Of a stretch of 50,621 bases of DNA, positions 15,988 to 24,181 are shown piece after piece. A model generated the notes under the pieces. That model worked only from the letters and a program-made list of their open reading frames with translations, did no database searches and had not been told where the DNA came from. The translations under genes and the position numbers were made by a program. Each line of letters opens with the position of its first letter. Positions within the stretch are counted from its first letter, which is position 1. This DNA comes from Novosphingobium subterraneum. GTDB taxonomy: Bacteria; Pseudomonadota; Alphaproteobacteria; Sphingomonadales; Sphingomonadaceae. The DNA is taken from positions 1 to 50,621 of the forward strand of contig NZ_JRVC01000029.1 in assembly GCF_000807925.1 (NCBI RefSeq). Reading direction: 5' to 3'.

Positions 15988-17112
15988 TCAGCGGTAGAGC
16001 GCCACAACGTCCGCCAGGCCGTCCACCATCGGGGCCAGCTGTTCGTCCGGCGTCTTGCCGAGGCGCACCACAGTTAGCCCGCGGCTCGGGCTGACGATCA
16101 CGTACTGGCCGAGATGGCCGATGCAGGCGAACAGGTCCTTCGGGCCGCGATCGGGAAACAGCGAAGACTCGCCGTTCGTCGGAGTACGGTTGAGCCAGAT
16201 CTGCGCGCCGTACTGCGCCTCTCGTGGCGAGGGCGTGACCATGAACTCGATCCACTGCCGCGGGATGATCTGCGCGCCCTTGACCGAGCCCTTGTTGCGC
16301 AGGAACTCGCCGAACTTCGCCCAGTCGCGCGCGGTGCCGTGGATCAGCGAACCGCCGATCAGAGTGCCCGTGGCGTCGAATTCGGGCAGCATCGATTTCA
16401 TGCCAGCCGGTTCGAACAGGCGGGTGCGCAGGTAATCGGCCACGGCCTGACGGCGATTCTCCGGGTTCGGCGCGGGCGAGAGCACGCGCGCTGCGAGATC
16501 GGCGAGGATCACGCTGGTCGCCGAAGAGTATTCGAACTTGCGGCCCGGCTCCGCTTCGAGCGGCTGGTCCTCGGCATAGCGCGCCATGTCGTCGCGACCG
16601 TCGAGGAACAGCATGCGCACTTCGTCGGATTCGTAGACCGGATCGATCGCTTCGGAATGGCGCAGGCCCGACCGCATCTGCAGCAACTGGCGAAGCGTGA
16701 TCTCGCCGCGCGGATCGCCGGGGCGCTGCCACGCCGGGACCGGCGCGGTCTCGTCCAGCCGCAGGCGCCCATCGGACACGAGCATCCCGATCATCACGCC
16801 GGTGACCGACTTGGCCATCGACCAGCTGACGAAGCGGGTATTCTCGTGATAGCCCTCGGCATAACGCTCGGCGACGATGCGACCGTTCTTCATCACGATG
16901 ACAGCGCGCGTCTCGCCCATCTCGGGCGCGAACAGGGCGTCGACCGCGCGGGCCAGCTTTTCGCGACCGGTGCCGGGGTCCTTGACCACCGCCTTCATGG
17001 CTTCTTCCGAGACGGGCGGTGGCCCTTCGGCCTCATTCGTCCCCCGCGAACAGCCAGCCACGGCTGGCAGCAGCGCAAGGGTCAGGATAAGGGAGAGCGA
17101 GCGACGGGCCAT
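15988..17112 (-). CDS. Lipoprotein serine hydrolase, beta-lactamase/class C PBP-like
   Basis: 374 residues with a lipobox (LPAVAGC, Cys21), so probably anchored to a membrane on the periplasmic side. The beta-lactamase-like active site is SMAK (Ser98, Lys101), and the second motif is YSS (EYSSATSV), where the usual YxN is replaced by YSS. The third motif is HxG-like (IGHLGQYVIVSP). Such proteins are usually DD-peptidases or esterases, not antibiotic-resistance enzymes. Starts at ATG 17112, with AAGGAC about 8 nt upstream, and runs divergently from the small membrane protein at 17145. Confidence 0.9.
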   Translation of the reverse strand: MARRSLSLILTLALLPAVAGCSRGTNEAEGPPPVSEEAMKAVVKDPGTGREKLARAVDALFAPEMGETRAVIVMKNGRIVAERYAEGYHENTRFVSWSMAKSVTGVMIGMLVSDGRLRLDETAPVPAWQRPGDPRGEITLRQLLQMRSGLRHSEAIDPVYESDEVRMLFLDGRDDMARYAEDQPLEAEPGRKFEYSSATSVILADLAARVLSPAPNPENRRQAVADYLRTRLFEPAGMKSMLPEFDATGTLIGGSLIHGTARDWAKFGEFLRNKGSVKGAQIIPRQWIEFMVTPSPREAQYGAQIWLNRTPTNGESSLFPDRGPKDLFACIGHLGQYVIVSPSRGLTVVRLGKTPDEQLAPMVDGLADVVALYR

Positions 17113-17144
17113 CGGGCCAGTCCTTTCGACCAGAATCGGCAGTC

Positions 17145-17516
17145 ATGGCAACCGGCAACCAAAGTTACCCCACAGCTCCGTCATTGACGATCGCGCCCAG
17201 ACGCAGCTGGCGCTGGCGCGCGCTGCTGATCGCACTGGCTCTGCTGCTTGCGGTGCTGGCGACGTTCTGGACCGCAATTCGCGGCTATGCGACGACCGGG
17301 GCAAGCTATGGCGCGCGCGTGGCGTGTTCGTGCCGCTTCGTTGGCGGGCGCGAACTGTCGGATTGCCGCAAGGATTTCGAGCCGGGAATGGAACTGGTGT
17401 CCCTGAGCGAGGACGCCGAGGCCAAGAGCGTGACAGCGCGCTTCGCCCTGCTGTTCAGCCAGACCGCAACCTATCGCAAGGGGCCGGGCTGCGTGCTCGA
17501 GCCGTGGAAGAAATAG
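17145..17516 (+). CDS. Small single-pass membrane protein, unknown function
   Basis: 123 residues. A basic N-terminus precedes one transmembrane helix (about 25-45, WRALLIALALLLAVLATFW), and a periplasmic domain of about 75 residues follows with four cysteines: CSC (pos. 61 and 63), SDC and GPGC. Two disulfides are likely. I do not recognise the family, though the pattern CRFVGGREL...CRKDFEPGM looks conserved in sphingomonads. It is divergent from and 32 bp away from the serine hydrolase lipoprotein, so the two probably share a regulatory region and possibly a function. Confidence 0.7.
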   Translation: MATGNQSYPTAPSLTIAPRRSWRWRALLIALALLLAVLATFWTAIRGYATTGASYGARVACSCRFVGGRELSDCRKDFEPGMELVSLSEDAEAKSVTARFALLFSQTATYRKGPGCVLEPWKK

Positions 17517-17548
17517 GGCGCAAGAATTGAAGCTGCAAAGCTTTGGTA

Positions 17549-18700
17549 TCAGGCGTCCCAACGCTCGGTCGAATCGATCCAGCCGCCGCCGACCACCCGC
17601 TCGCCCGCATAGAGCACAGCGGCCTGCCCCGGAGCGACGCCGTACTCGGGCTGCATGAAGCGGATCGTTGCGCTGGCGCCTTCGCCGAACGGACCTTCCA
17701 GTTCGACCGGTACGGGCTTTGCCAGCGAGCGCACCTTTGCCGTCAGCGGTCCCGCCGGGAGCGGGCCGATGCGGTTGGTTTCCGTAATCTTCGCGCGGCT
17801 GACTGCCAGCATCGGACGCGGCCCCACCAGCACGCGGCGCTGCGGCGCATCGAGACCGATCACGTAGAGCGGTTCGGGCTGTCCGCCGATCTCGAGGCCC
17901 CGCCGCTGGCCCACGGTATAGTGGATGATGCCGCGATGGTGCCCGAGCACTTCGCCACTGGCAGCATGGACGATCTCGCCGGGCGCGTCGCCTTCGGGCC
18001 GGACCGACCGCACGATCTTCGCATAGTCGCCATCCGGCACGAAGCAGATGTCCTGGCTGTCGGGCTTGGCGGCGACGACGAGGCCCATGTCCTCGGCGAT
18101 GCGGCGCGTTTCGGTCTTCGGCAGGCCGCCCAGCGGGAAACGCAGGAAATCGAGCTGCGCCTCGGTCGTGCCATAGAGAAAGTAGGACTGGTCGCGCGCC
18201 GGATCGAACGCACGGTGGAGTTCGGGGCCATTGGCACCGACCACGCGGCGCACGTAGTGACCGGTCGCCAGGCAATCGGCACCCAATTCGCGGGCCATCG
18301 CCAGAAGATCGGTAAACTTCGGTCCCATGTTGCAGCGAACGCAGGGAATCGGAGTCCGACCGTTGAGATAATCATCGGCAAAGCGCTCGACGACTTCCTC
18401 GCGGAAGCTGGATTCGTGGTCGAAGACGTAATGGGCGATGCCCAGGCGGTCGGCCACGGCACGTGCATCGCGAATGTCGTCACCGGCGCAGCATGCGCCC
18501 TTGCGCCCGGTCGCCGCGCCATAATCGTAAAGTTGCAGGGTAACACCGATCACTTCAGCCCCGCTTGCCGCAGCGATTCCCGCAACGACCGAACTGTCGA
18601 CGCCACCGGACATGGCAACGACGATGCGCCGCGCCTTGACCGGTTGGGGCAGGTCGAAGAGGTCTGGAAGTGTTGCCGTTTCGAGCATGGTGCGCGCCAT
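17549..18700 (-). CDS. mnmA: tRNA-specific 2-thiouridylase MnmA
   Basis: 383-residue enzyme that makes 2-thiouridine at the wobble position of Lys, Glu and Gln tRNAs, adenylating U34 and then transferring sulfur. The PP-loop ATP site is SGGVDSSVV. The catalytic Cys pair is in IPCVRCN (nucleophile) and QDICFVPDGDY. TVGQRRGL is also conserved. The ATG at 18700 is preferred; an in-frame GTG at 18742 and an ATG at 18688 are possible, and none shows a clear ribosome binding site. It is divergent from the small gene upstream of sciP. Confidence 0.96.
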   Translation of the reverse strand: MARTMLETATLPDLFDLPQPVKARRIVVAMSGGVDSSVVAGIAAASGAEVIGVTLQLYDYGAATGRKGACCAGDDIRDARAVADRLGIAHYVFDHESSFREEVVERFADDYLNGRTPIPCVRCNMGPKFTDLLAMARELGADCLATGHYVRRVVGANGPELHRAFDPARDQSYFLYGTTEAQLDFLRFPLGGLPKTETRRIAEDMGLVVAAKPDSQDICFVPDGDYAKIVRSVRPEGDAPGEIVHAASGEVLGHHRGIIHYTVGQRRGLEIGGQPEPLYVIGLDAPQRRVLVGPRPMLAVSRAKITETNRIGPLPAGPLTAKVRSLAKPVPVELEGPFGEGASATIRFMQPEYGVAPGQAAVLYAGERVVGGGWIDSTERWDA

Positions 18701-18824
18701 AGTCGGTTTGGCGCCGCAGCGCAAAGCGTGCGGCAGGAACACGGATTCGGACCGTCACAAGATAAACAACAATTAAACGGCCCCTTTACCGGACCTTAGC
18801 CATCTCGCGCCTAGAAGCACGGCG

Positions 18825-19169
18825 ATGGATATGAGTTTGAACGATCATGCGGCGTTTTTCGGCGGCGACACTGCTTCGACAGCCGGGTCCGGGTTGCGTC
18901 CGCTGTCGTGGCACGGGCTGTGCGCCCGCATCGCCGCAACGCAGGATCTGCGCCGATCGATGTGTGCGGAAGGCGAAGATGGGCTCGCCGAGGAAGGTGG
19001 CAGTTTCCACCGACTCACCGCCGCCTTCATTGCGTCGAACGTATGGGGCAATCCACCGCATGAACGGGTCGTTAACCCTAAGTCTTCAGCGAATGGCAAA
19101 GCAGGACTGGGCACATTCGCCGCCGATATGACCGTGACGCGGCAAGGCCGCGCCGAAGCACGAGACTGA
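18825..19169 (+). CDS. Conserved-looking small protein upstream of sciP, unknown function
   Basis: 114 residues, no signal peptide or membrane segment. An N-terminal block DHAAFFGGD, then LSWHGLCARIAATQDLRR, a GGSFHRLTAAFIAS stretch and VNPKSSANGKA make it look like a real protein rather than a chance frame, but I do not recognise a named family. ATG 18825 or 18831. It ends one base before the sciP ATG, so sciP translation is probably coupled to it, and the pair is likely one operon. The promoter region (18701-18824) is AT-rich for this genome (AACAACAATTAAACGG). A TTAA at 18773 with a loose partner 8 nt later (TTTA) is a weak CtrA-site candidate. Confidence 0.65.
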   Translation: MDMSLNDHAAFFGGDTASTAGSGLRPLSWHGLCARIAATQDLRRSMCAEGEDGLAEEGGSFHRLTAAFIASNVWGNPPHERVVNPKSSANGKAGLGTFAADMTVTRQGRAEARD

Positions 19170-19170
19170 C

Positions 19171-19470
19171 ATGATCGAGAACCAGAAAATCCGTCCGGCA
19201 CAAGTCATCGGCCCGCTCGGCGAACCCCTGACGCTCGACAGTCTGCCGCCTGCCAACACCACGCGCTGGGTGGTCCGGCGCAAGGCGGAAGTCGTAGCGG
19301 CAGTGAACGGCGGGCTCCTGACCATCGACGAGGTCTGCGAGCGCTACAACCTCACGCTCGAGGAGTTCGCATCGTGGCAGCGCGCGGTCGACCGCTCGGG
19401 CATGCAGGGCCTGCGCGTGACCCGGATCCAGCATTATCGCGACCTGTACGAGCGACAGCTCAAGTATTGA
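19171..19470 (+). CDS. sciP: CtrA inhibitor SciP (DUF1153 family)
   Basis: 99-residue helix-turn-helix protein. In Caulobacter, SciP binds CtrA and blocks its recruitment of RNA polymerase in G1, and CtrA activates sciP. The family core is complete: VIGPLGEPLTLDSLPP, TTRWVVRRKAEVVAAVNGGL, then CERYNLTLEEFASWQRAVDR and LRVTRIQHYRD. The length is normal. It lies one base after the gene at 18825 and is followed by a strong terminator. Together with trcR at the left edge it points to a CtrA-type cell-cycle network in this organism. Confidence 0.95.
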   Translation: MIENQKIRPAQVIGPLGEPLTLDSLPPANTTRWVVRRKAEVVAAVNGGLLTIDEVCERYNLTLEEFASWQRAVDRSGMQGLRVTRIQHYRDLYERQLKY

Positions 19471-19495
19471 TCGCAACAACCAGCTCCATCCGCGG

Positions 19496-19530
19496 CGGCC
19501 GCTTCCTTCGGGAGGCGGCCGTTGTTCTTT
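19496..19530 (+). terminator. Intrinsic terminator after sciP
   Basis: An 11-bp stem (19496-19506 with 19511-19521, one G-U pair) capped by a TTCG tetraloop and followed by TTGTTCTTT. Strong and one-directional. Confidence 0.85.
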
Positions 19531-19801
19531 GGGGCATCTGTTCCGTTGTTCGCTTGCACTGCAAAGGTATCCGGCGGGTTACAAAAAGTTACAGGTGCAA
19601 GAAAGACACGGTGTCCATTTCGGCATAAGTCCTTCGTCGAGACGGAATTGCGCCTCGTCGGAAGGGTAGCTATTGCAATGCAATGACCTGCCATACGGCG
19701 GTGCCGCATGCTTGCGGCAAGTGCGTTATGAATGTAACACACCTACTCGAATTTCAAGGGGCCTGCCCTCGCCCCGCCGCGGGACGAAGGCATTGACGAA
19801 C
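19531..19801 (+). promoter_or_regulatory. Promoter region of the RND efflux operon
   Basis: The 331-bp stretch from sciP to the MFP gene holds the sciP terminator and then non-coding DNA with two repeat sets. GTTACA occurs twice exactly 10 bp apart (19578-19583, 19588-19593), one helical turn. A near-perfect dyad lies at 19721-19742: GTGCGTTA, six bases, TAACACAC. The dyad is a good operator candidate for a TetR-type repressor, but no regulator gene is adjacent. A -10/-35 pair could not be assigned with confidence. Confidence 0.5.
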
Positions 19802-20974
19802 ATGAACTACGAAACGACGATCAACGCCGACAATACCGTCTCGCCCGCTTTTGACGGAGAGGGCGATGGTCGGCTGTCGTCCCGACGCATCTGGATCATC
19901 GGTGCAGCGGTTCTGGCGGTTCTGGCAGCAGCGTGGTTTCTCATGCACCGGGGCGATGGCAATGCCGCTGCCGATGCGCAGGAATCGCAGGCGCAGGTTG
20001 TGACCGTCGTGGTGCCCGGTACCACCACCATCGCTGGAACCATCACGGCCAGCGGCACGATTGCCGCGAGGCGCGAGATGCCGGTCGGGGTTGCCGGGGA
20101 AGGCGGGCAGATCGTGCAGGTGCTGGTGGATGCGGGCGACTGGGTCCGTGCAGGCCAGGTTCTCGCTGTGATCGACCGGTCGGTCCAGGGCCAGCAGATC
20201 GCGAGCCAGGCCGCCAATGTCGAAGTGGCCGCCGCCGATGCGCGGCTGGCGCAGGCCAACCTCGATCGTGCGCTCAAGCTGGTGGAGCGCGGCTTTATCT
20301 CCAAGGCAGACATCGACCGGCTCACCGCCACCCGCGATGCCGCCAATGCACGGGTGCGGGTGGCAAGGGCCAGCCTTGGCGAACTCGGTGCCCGCGCTGC
20401 GCGTCTGAATATCGTCGCGCCGGCGGCGGGTCTTGTCCTGACGCGTGCGGCCGAACCGGGCCAGATCGTCACGCCGGGTTCTGGCGTTCTGTTTTCCATG
20501 GCGCGTGACGGGCAGATGGAAATGCAGGCCCGCCTTTCGGAATCCGACCTTGCGCGTCTTGCGGTGGGCGCGAGCGCGGAAGTCACGCCTGTCGGCACCG
20601 ACCGCAAGTTCTCGGGTCAGGTCTGGCAACTCTCGCCGACGATCGACCAGACAAGTCGCGAAGGGATCGCGCGCATTGCCCTTGCCTATGACAAGGTCCT
20701 GCGCCCCGGCGGCTTTGCCACCGCAACGCTGGTTTCCGGGACAACGAACGCGCCGCTTCTGCCGGAATCGGCCATCCTCAGCGACGATAAGGGGTCCTAC
20801 GTCTTCGTCATCGACCAGGATGACAAGGCGGTTCGCCGCCCGGTGAAGACCGGTCAGGTCAGTGCGAAGGGCATCGCCGTCGTCGAGGGACTTTCGGGCC
20901 GCGAGCGGGTGGTGCTGCGGGCCGGCGGCTTCCTCAATCCGGGGGACAAGGTCCGGCCGGTCGTTCAGAAATAA
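19802..20974 (+). CDS. RND efflux periplasmic adaptor (membrane fusion protein)
   Basis: 390 residues. A short cytoplasmic N-terminus is followed by one transmembrane anchor (about 28-48) and then lipoyl/barrel-sandwich, coiled-coil hairpin (about 120-180) and beta-barrel domains typical of HlyD/AcrA adaptors. The lipoyl motif is split as usual (GGQIVQVLVDAGDWVRAGQVLAVID and LNIVAPAAGLVLT). It links the pump at 20984 to an outer-membrane channel, but no TolC-type gene is in the window. ATG 19802 is used; upstream in-frame ATGs give unlikely sequence. It lies 9 nt before the pump gene. Confidence 0.93.
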   Translation: MNYETTINADNTVSPAFDGEGDGRLSSRRIWIIGAAVLAVLAAAWFLMHRGDGNAAADAQESQAQVVTVVVPGTTTIAGTITASGTIAARREMPVGVAGEGGQIVQVLVDAGDWVRAGQVLAVIDRSVQGQQIASQAANVEVAAADARLAQANLDRALKLVERGFISKADIDRLTATRDAANARVRVARASLGELGARAARLNIVAPAAGLVLTRAAEPGQIVTPGSGVLFSMARDGQMEMQARLSESDLARLAVGASAEVTPVGTDRKFSGQVWQLSPTIDQTSREGIARIALAYDKVLRPGGFATATLVSGTTNAPLLPESAILSDDKGSYVFVIDQDDKAVRRPVKTGQVSAKGIAVVEGLSGRERVVLRAGGFLNPGDKVRPVVQK

Positions 20975-20983
20975 GGGCTGGCG

Positions 20984-23900
20984 ATGAACTTCCAGAACAT
21001 CTCGGCCTGGTGCATCCGCAACCCGGTCGTACCCATCGTCCTGTTCCTCGGGCTCACGCTCGCTGGCCTCGTCTCGTTCATGCAGATGAAGGTCCAGGAC
21101 AACCCGGACATCGAATTTCCGGTCGTCATCGTGCAGATCAGCCAGCCCGGCGCTGCGCCGACGGAGATCGAGAACCAGATCACGCAGCGTGTCGAATCGG
21201 CCGTGCGATCGATCGCCGGTGTCGACACGCTGACGTCGACTGCCTCCGAAGGCAGCAGCCAGACGCAGGTCCAGTTCAAGATCGGCCAGGACATCAACGC
21301 CGCGGTCAACGAGGTCAAGAACAAGGTCGATCAGATCCGTTCCGACCTGCCCGAGGGCATCCTCGAGCCGCAGGTGTTCAAGGTCGAGACCTCATCCAAC
21401 CCGATTGCCTACTTCGCGGTCGCGGCGGACGACATGACCATCGAGCAGCTCTCGTGGTTCATTGACGATACGATCGCCAAGCGCCTGCTGACCGTGCCCG
21501 GCATGGCCGAGGTCAGCCGTTCGGGCGGGGTCAATCGCGAGATTGCCGTCACGCTCGATCCGATGAAGATGACAAGCCTCGGCGTCACTGCAAGCCAGGT
21601 CAATGCAGCGCTGCGCCAAGTCAACATCAACGCGGCAGGCGGCAAGACCGAAGTGGCCGGCTCGCGCCAGTCGGTTCGCGTCCTCGGCAATGCGAAGACC
21701 GCGTACGAACTGTCGCAGACCGAGATCAGCCTCAGCGGCAATCGCACGGTGCGTTTGGCCGACGTTGCCGATGTCAGCGATTCCTATAGCGAACTGACCT
21801 CGATCGCGAAGTTCAACGGCAAGCCTGTCGTGACCTTCTCGTTTTCGCGTGCGCGCGCGGAGTCCGACGTGTCCGTCTATGACGGTGCGCTCAAGGAAAT
21901 GGAGAAGATCAAGCAGGAGCAGGGCGGCAAGATCCACTTCGAGCTCCTGTTTACCTCGGTCATCCAGACCAAGGATCAGTACCGTTCGTCGATGAACGCG
22001 ATGGTCGAAGGCGCTGTCCTGGCGGTGGTCGTGGTGTTCCTGTTCCTGAGGGACTGGCGCGCGACGATCGTGTCGGCGCTGGCCATTCCCCTGTCTTCGA
22101 TCCCCACGTTCTGGGTCCTTGACCTGATGGGCTTCACGCTCAACCAGATGTCGCTTCTGGCGCTGGGGCTTGTCGCGGGCGTACTGGTCGATGACGCGAT
22201 CGTCGAGATCGAGAATATCGTCAGACACATGCGAATGGGCAAGACCGCCTATCAGGCGGCGATCGACGCCGCCGACGAAATCGGTCTCGCGGTTGTGGCG
22301 ACGACGTTCTCCATCGTAGCCGTGTTCTTTCCCGTGGCGCTCATGCCCGGCGTATCCGGCCAGTTCTTCAAGAACTTCGGCCTGACCGTGGTCATCTCGG
22401 TCCTGTTCTCGCTGCTGGTCGCGCGCATGATCACCCCGATGATCGCGGCCTATTTCCTGCAGGCGCACGGCGAGGCGGAGCATGGCAGCGGGCCGTGGAT
22501 GGACAAGTACATGAAGGTGCTGGGCTGGTCGCTCGATACCTCGAAGGCGAGGGCCTACCGCGCCGAGCATCCGCGCCGCCGCTTCCGCGCGCGCTTGCGC
22601 GACCACCGGTTGTGGATGATGGGCATCGGGGCCGGTGCCTTCGTGCTGACCATCGTCATGTTCATGTCGATCCCGGCACAGTTCTTCCCCGACGCCGACA
22701 GCGATTCGAGCACGGTCACCATCGAAATGGTCCCGGGCACGACCTTGCAACAGACCGAGCGCAAGGTGGGCGAGGTCGTCGACCTGCTCGCCAAGCAGCC
22801 CGAGGTGGAATCGCAGCTGGCCTCGGTGCGGGAGGGGCGCGGCAACATCTATGTCAACCTCCGGCCCGACCGCGAACGGACGAGCCTGGTCTTCGAACGC
22901 GAACTGACCCCGCAATTGCAGTCCATCTCGGACATCCGGGCGAACTTCCAGGCCCAGGGGCCGAGCGGTCCCGGTGGCGGTTCGGGCCGACCGATAAGCA
23001 TCATGCTGGCCGGGTCCGATCCAGAATTGCTGCAGAAGACCGCACAGACGCTGGTCGATCAGATGAGCACGCTGCCGCTCGTCGTGGCACCGCGCATCAG
23101 TGCCGACTTGCGCCGGCCTGAAGTGATCATCAAGCCAAGGCTTGATCTTGCGGCGAGCCTCGGCGTGACAACGCAGACGCTGAGCCAGGTGATCCGCATC
23201 GCGACTCAGGGCGAAATCGACCAGAACAGCGCCAAGTTCTCGCTGTCCGATCGCCAGGTTCCGATTCGTGTGAAGTTGCCGGAAGCCTCGCGCCGGGACC
23301 TTTCGACGCTGGAGAACCTGCCGGTTCCGACCGCTTCGGGTGGATCGGTTCCGCTGTCGCGCGTGGCCGAGATCGAATTCGGTTCGGGGCCGACGCAGAT
23401 CCAGCGCTACAACCAGAGCCGCCGCGTCTTTGTCGGTGCGGACTTGCCTCCGGGCGTGGTCAAGGGCGATGCAATGAACGCCATCGCGAAGCTGCCCGTA
23501 ATGCGAAATCTGCCGCAGGGCGTTTCCAACACTGCGGCAGGCGAAGACAAGTTCCAGGCCGAGCTGATGTACAATTTCGTCATCGCCGTCGCTTCGGGCA
23601 TCTTGCTGGTGTTCTCGGTACTGGTGCTGCTCTACCACCGCTTCATCTCGCCGCTGGTGAACATGGGGTCGCTGTTCCTCGCCCCGCTGGGCGGCTTGCT
23701 GGCGATCGGACTGATGGGGCAGGCGCTGTCTCTGCCCGTGTTCATCGGCATTCTCATGCTGTTCGGCATCGTGGCGAAGAACTCGATCCTGCTGATCGAC
23801 TTCGCAATCGAGGAGATGGCCACCGGGAAGGCCAAGCTCGAGGCCATTACCGAAGCCGGGCACAAGCGTGCGCAGCCGATCATCATGACCACCGTGGCCA

Positions 23901-24181
23901 TGGTGGCCGGCATGATCCCGACCGCGGTTTCGGTCGGCGGCGATGGTGGATGGCGTGCTCCCATGGGCGTCGTGGTGATCGGCGGGCTCACGCTGTCCAC
24001 GGCCTTGACCCTGCTGATCGTGCCGGCGGGCTTCAGCCTTGCCGACGGTCTCGAGAAGCGCGTCGGGCCATGGCTCGCCCGCAAGGTTCTCGGGCATGAG
24101 CCGGCACCAAGGCCCGTTGCCAAGCCGATTGTACCAGCCACGCGGAACGAACCGCAGCACGAGGCATTTCCGGCGGAGTGA
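20984..24181 (+). CDS. RND efflux pump, inner-membrane subunit (HAE1-like)
   Basis: 1065 residues with twelve predicted transmembrane helices and two large periplasmic loops, the RND design. The proton-relay acids are in TM4 (GLVAGVLVDDAIVEIEN). The repeat-family blocks are NPVVPIVLFLGLTLAG at the start and NSILLIDFAIEEMATG near the C-terminal half. Substrates cannot be read from sequence; hydrophobic compounds are likely. The C-terminal 30 residues, rich in Pro and Glu, are unconserved. The last bases overlap the start of the DUF445 gene (GTGA), an unusual third partner for a pump. Confidence 0.95.
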   Translation: MNFQNISAWCIRNPVVPIVLFLGLTLAGLVSFMQMKVQDNPDIEFPVVIVQISQPGAAPTEIENQITQRVESAVRSIAGVDTLTSTASEGSSQTQVQFKIGQDINAAVNEVKNKVDQIRSDLPEGILEPQVFKVETSSNPIAYFAVAADDMTIEQLSWFIDDTIAKRLLTVPGMAEVSRSGGVNREIAVTLDPMKMTSLGVTASQVNAALRQVNINAAGGKTEVAGSRQSVRVLGNAKTAYELSQTEISLSGNRTVRLADVADVSDSYSELTSIAKFNGKPVVTFSFSRARAESDVSVYDGALKEMEKIKQEQGGKIHFELLFTSVIQTKDQYRSSMNAMVEGAVLAVVVVFLFLRDWRATIVSALAIPLSSIPTFWVLDLMGFTLNQMSLLALGLVAGVLVDDAIVEIENIVRHMRMGKTAYQAAIDAADEIGLAVVATTFSIVAVFFPVALMPGVSGQFFKNFGLTVVISVLFSLLVARMITPMIAAYFLQAHGEAEHGSGPWMDKYMKVLGWSLDTSKARAYRAEHPRRRFRARLRDHRLWMMGIGAGAFVLTIVMFMSIPAQFFPDADSDSSTVTIEMVPGTTLQQTERKVGEVVDLLAKQPEVESQLASVREGRGNIYVNLRPDRERTSLVFERELTPQLQSISDIRANFQAQGPSGPGGGSGRPISIMLAGSDPELLQKTAQTLVDQMSTLPLVVAPRISADLRRPEVIIKPRLDLAASLGVTTQTLSQVIRIATQGEIDQNSAKFSLSDRQVPIRVKLPEASRRDLSTLENLPVPTASGGSVPLSRVAEIEFGSGPTQIQRYNQSRRVFVGADLPPGVVKGDAMNAIAKLPVMRNLPQGVSNTAAGEDKFQAELMYNFVIAVASGILLVFSVLVLLYHRFISPLVNMGSLFLAPLGGLLAIGLMGQALSLPVFIGILMLFGIVAKNSILLIDFAIEEMATGKAKLEAITEAGHKRAQPIIMTTVAMVAGMIPTAVSVGGDGGWRAPMGVVVIGGLTLSTALTLLIVPAGFSLADGLEKRVGPWLARKVLGHEPAPRPVAKPIVPATRNEPQHEAFPAE

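Noticed and set aside
15988..17112. Beta-lactamase conferring antibiotic resistance
   Set aside because: It is a lipoprotein with a YSS second motif, more like esterases or DD-peptidases; resistance cannot be claimed from sequence.
18773..18788. Full CtrA box before the sciP operon
   Set aside because: Only one TTAA half with an imperfect partner at the wrong spacing is seen, so it is mentioned only as a weak candidate.
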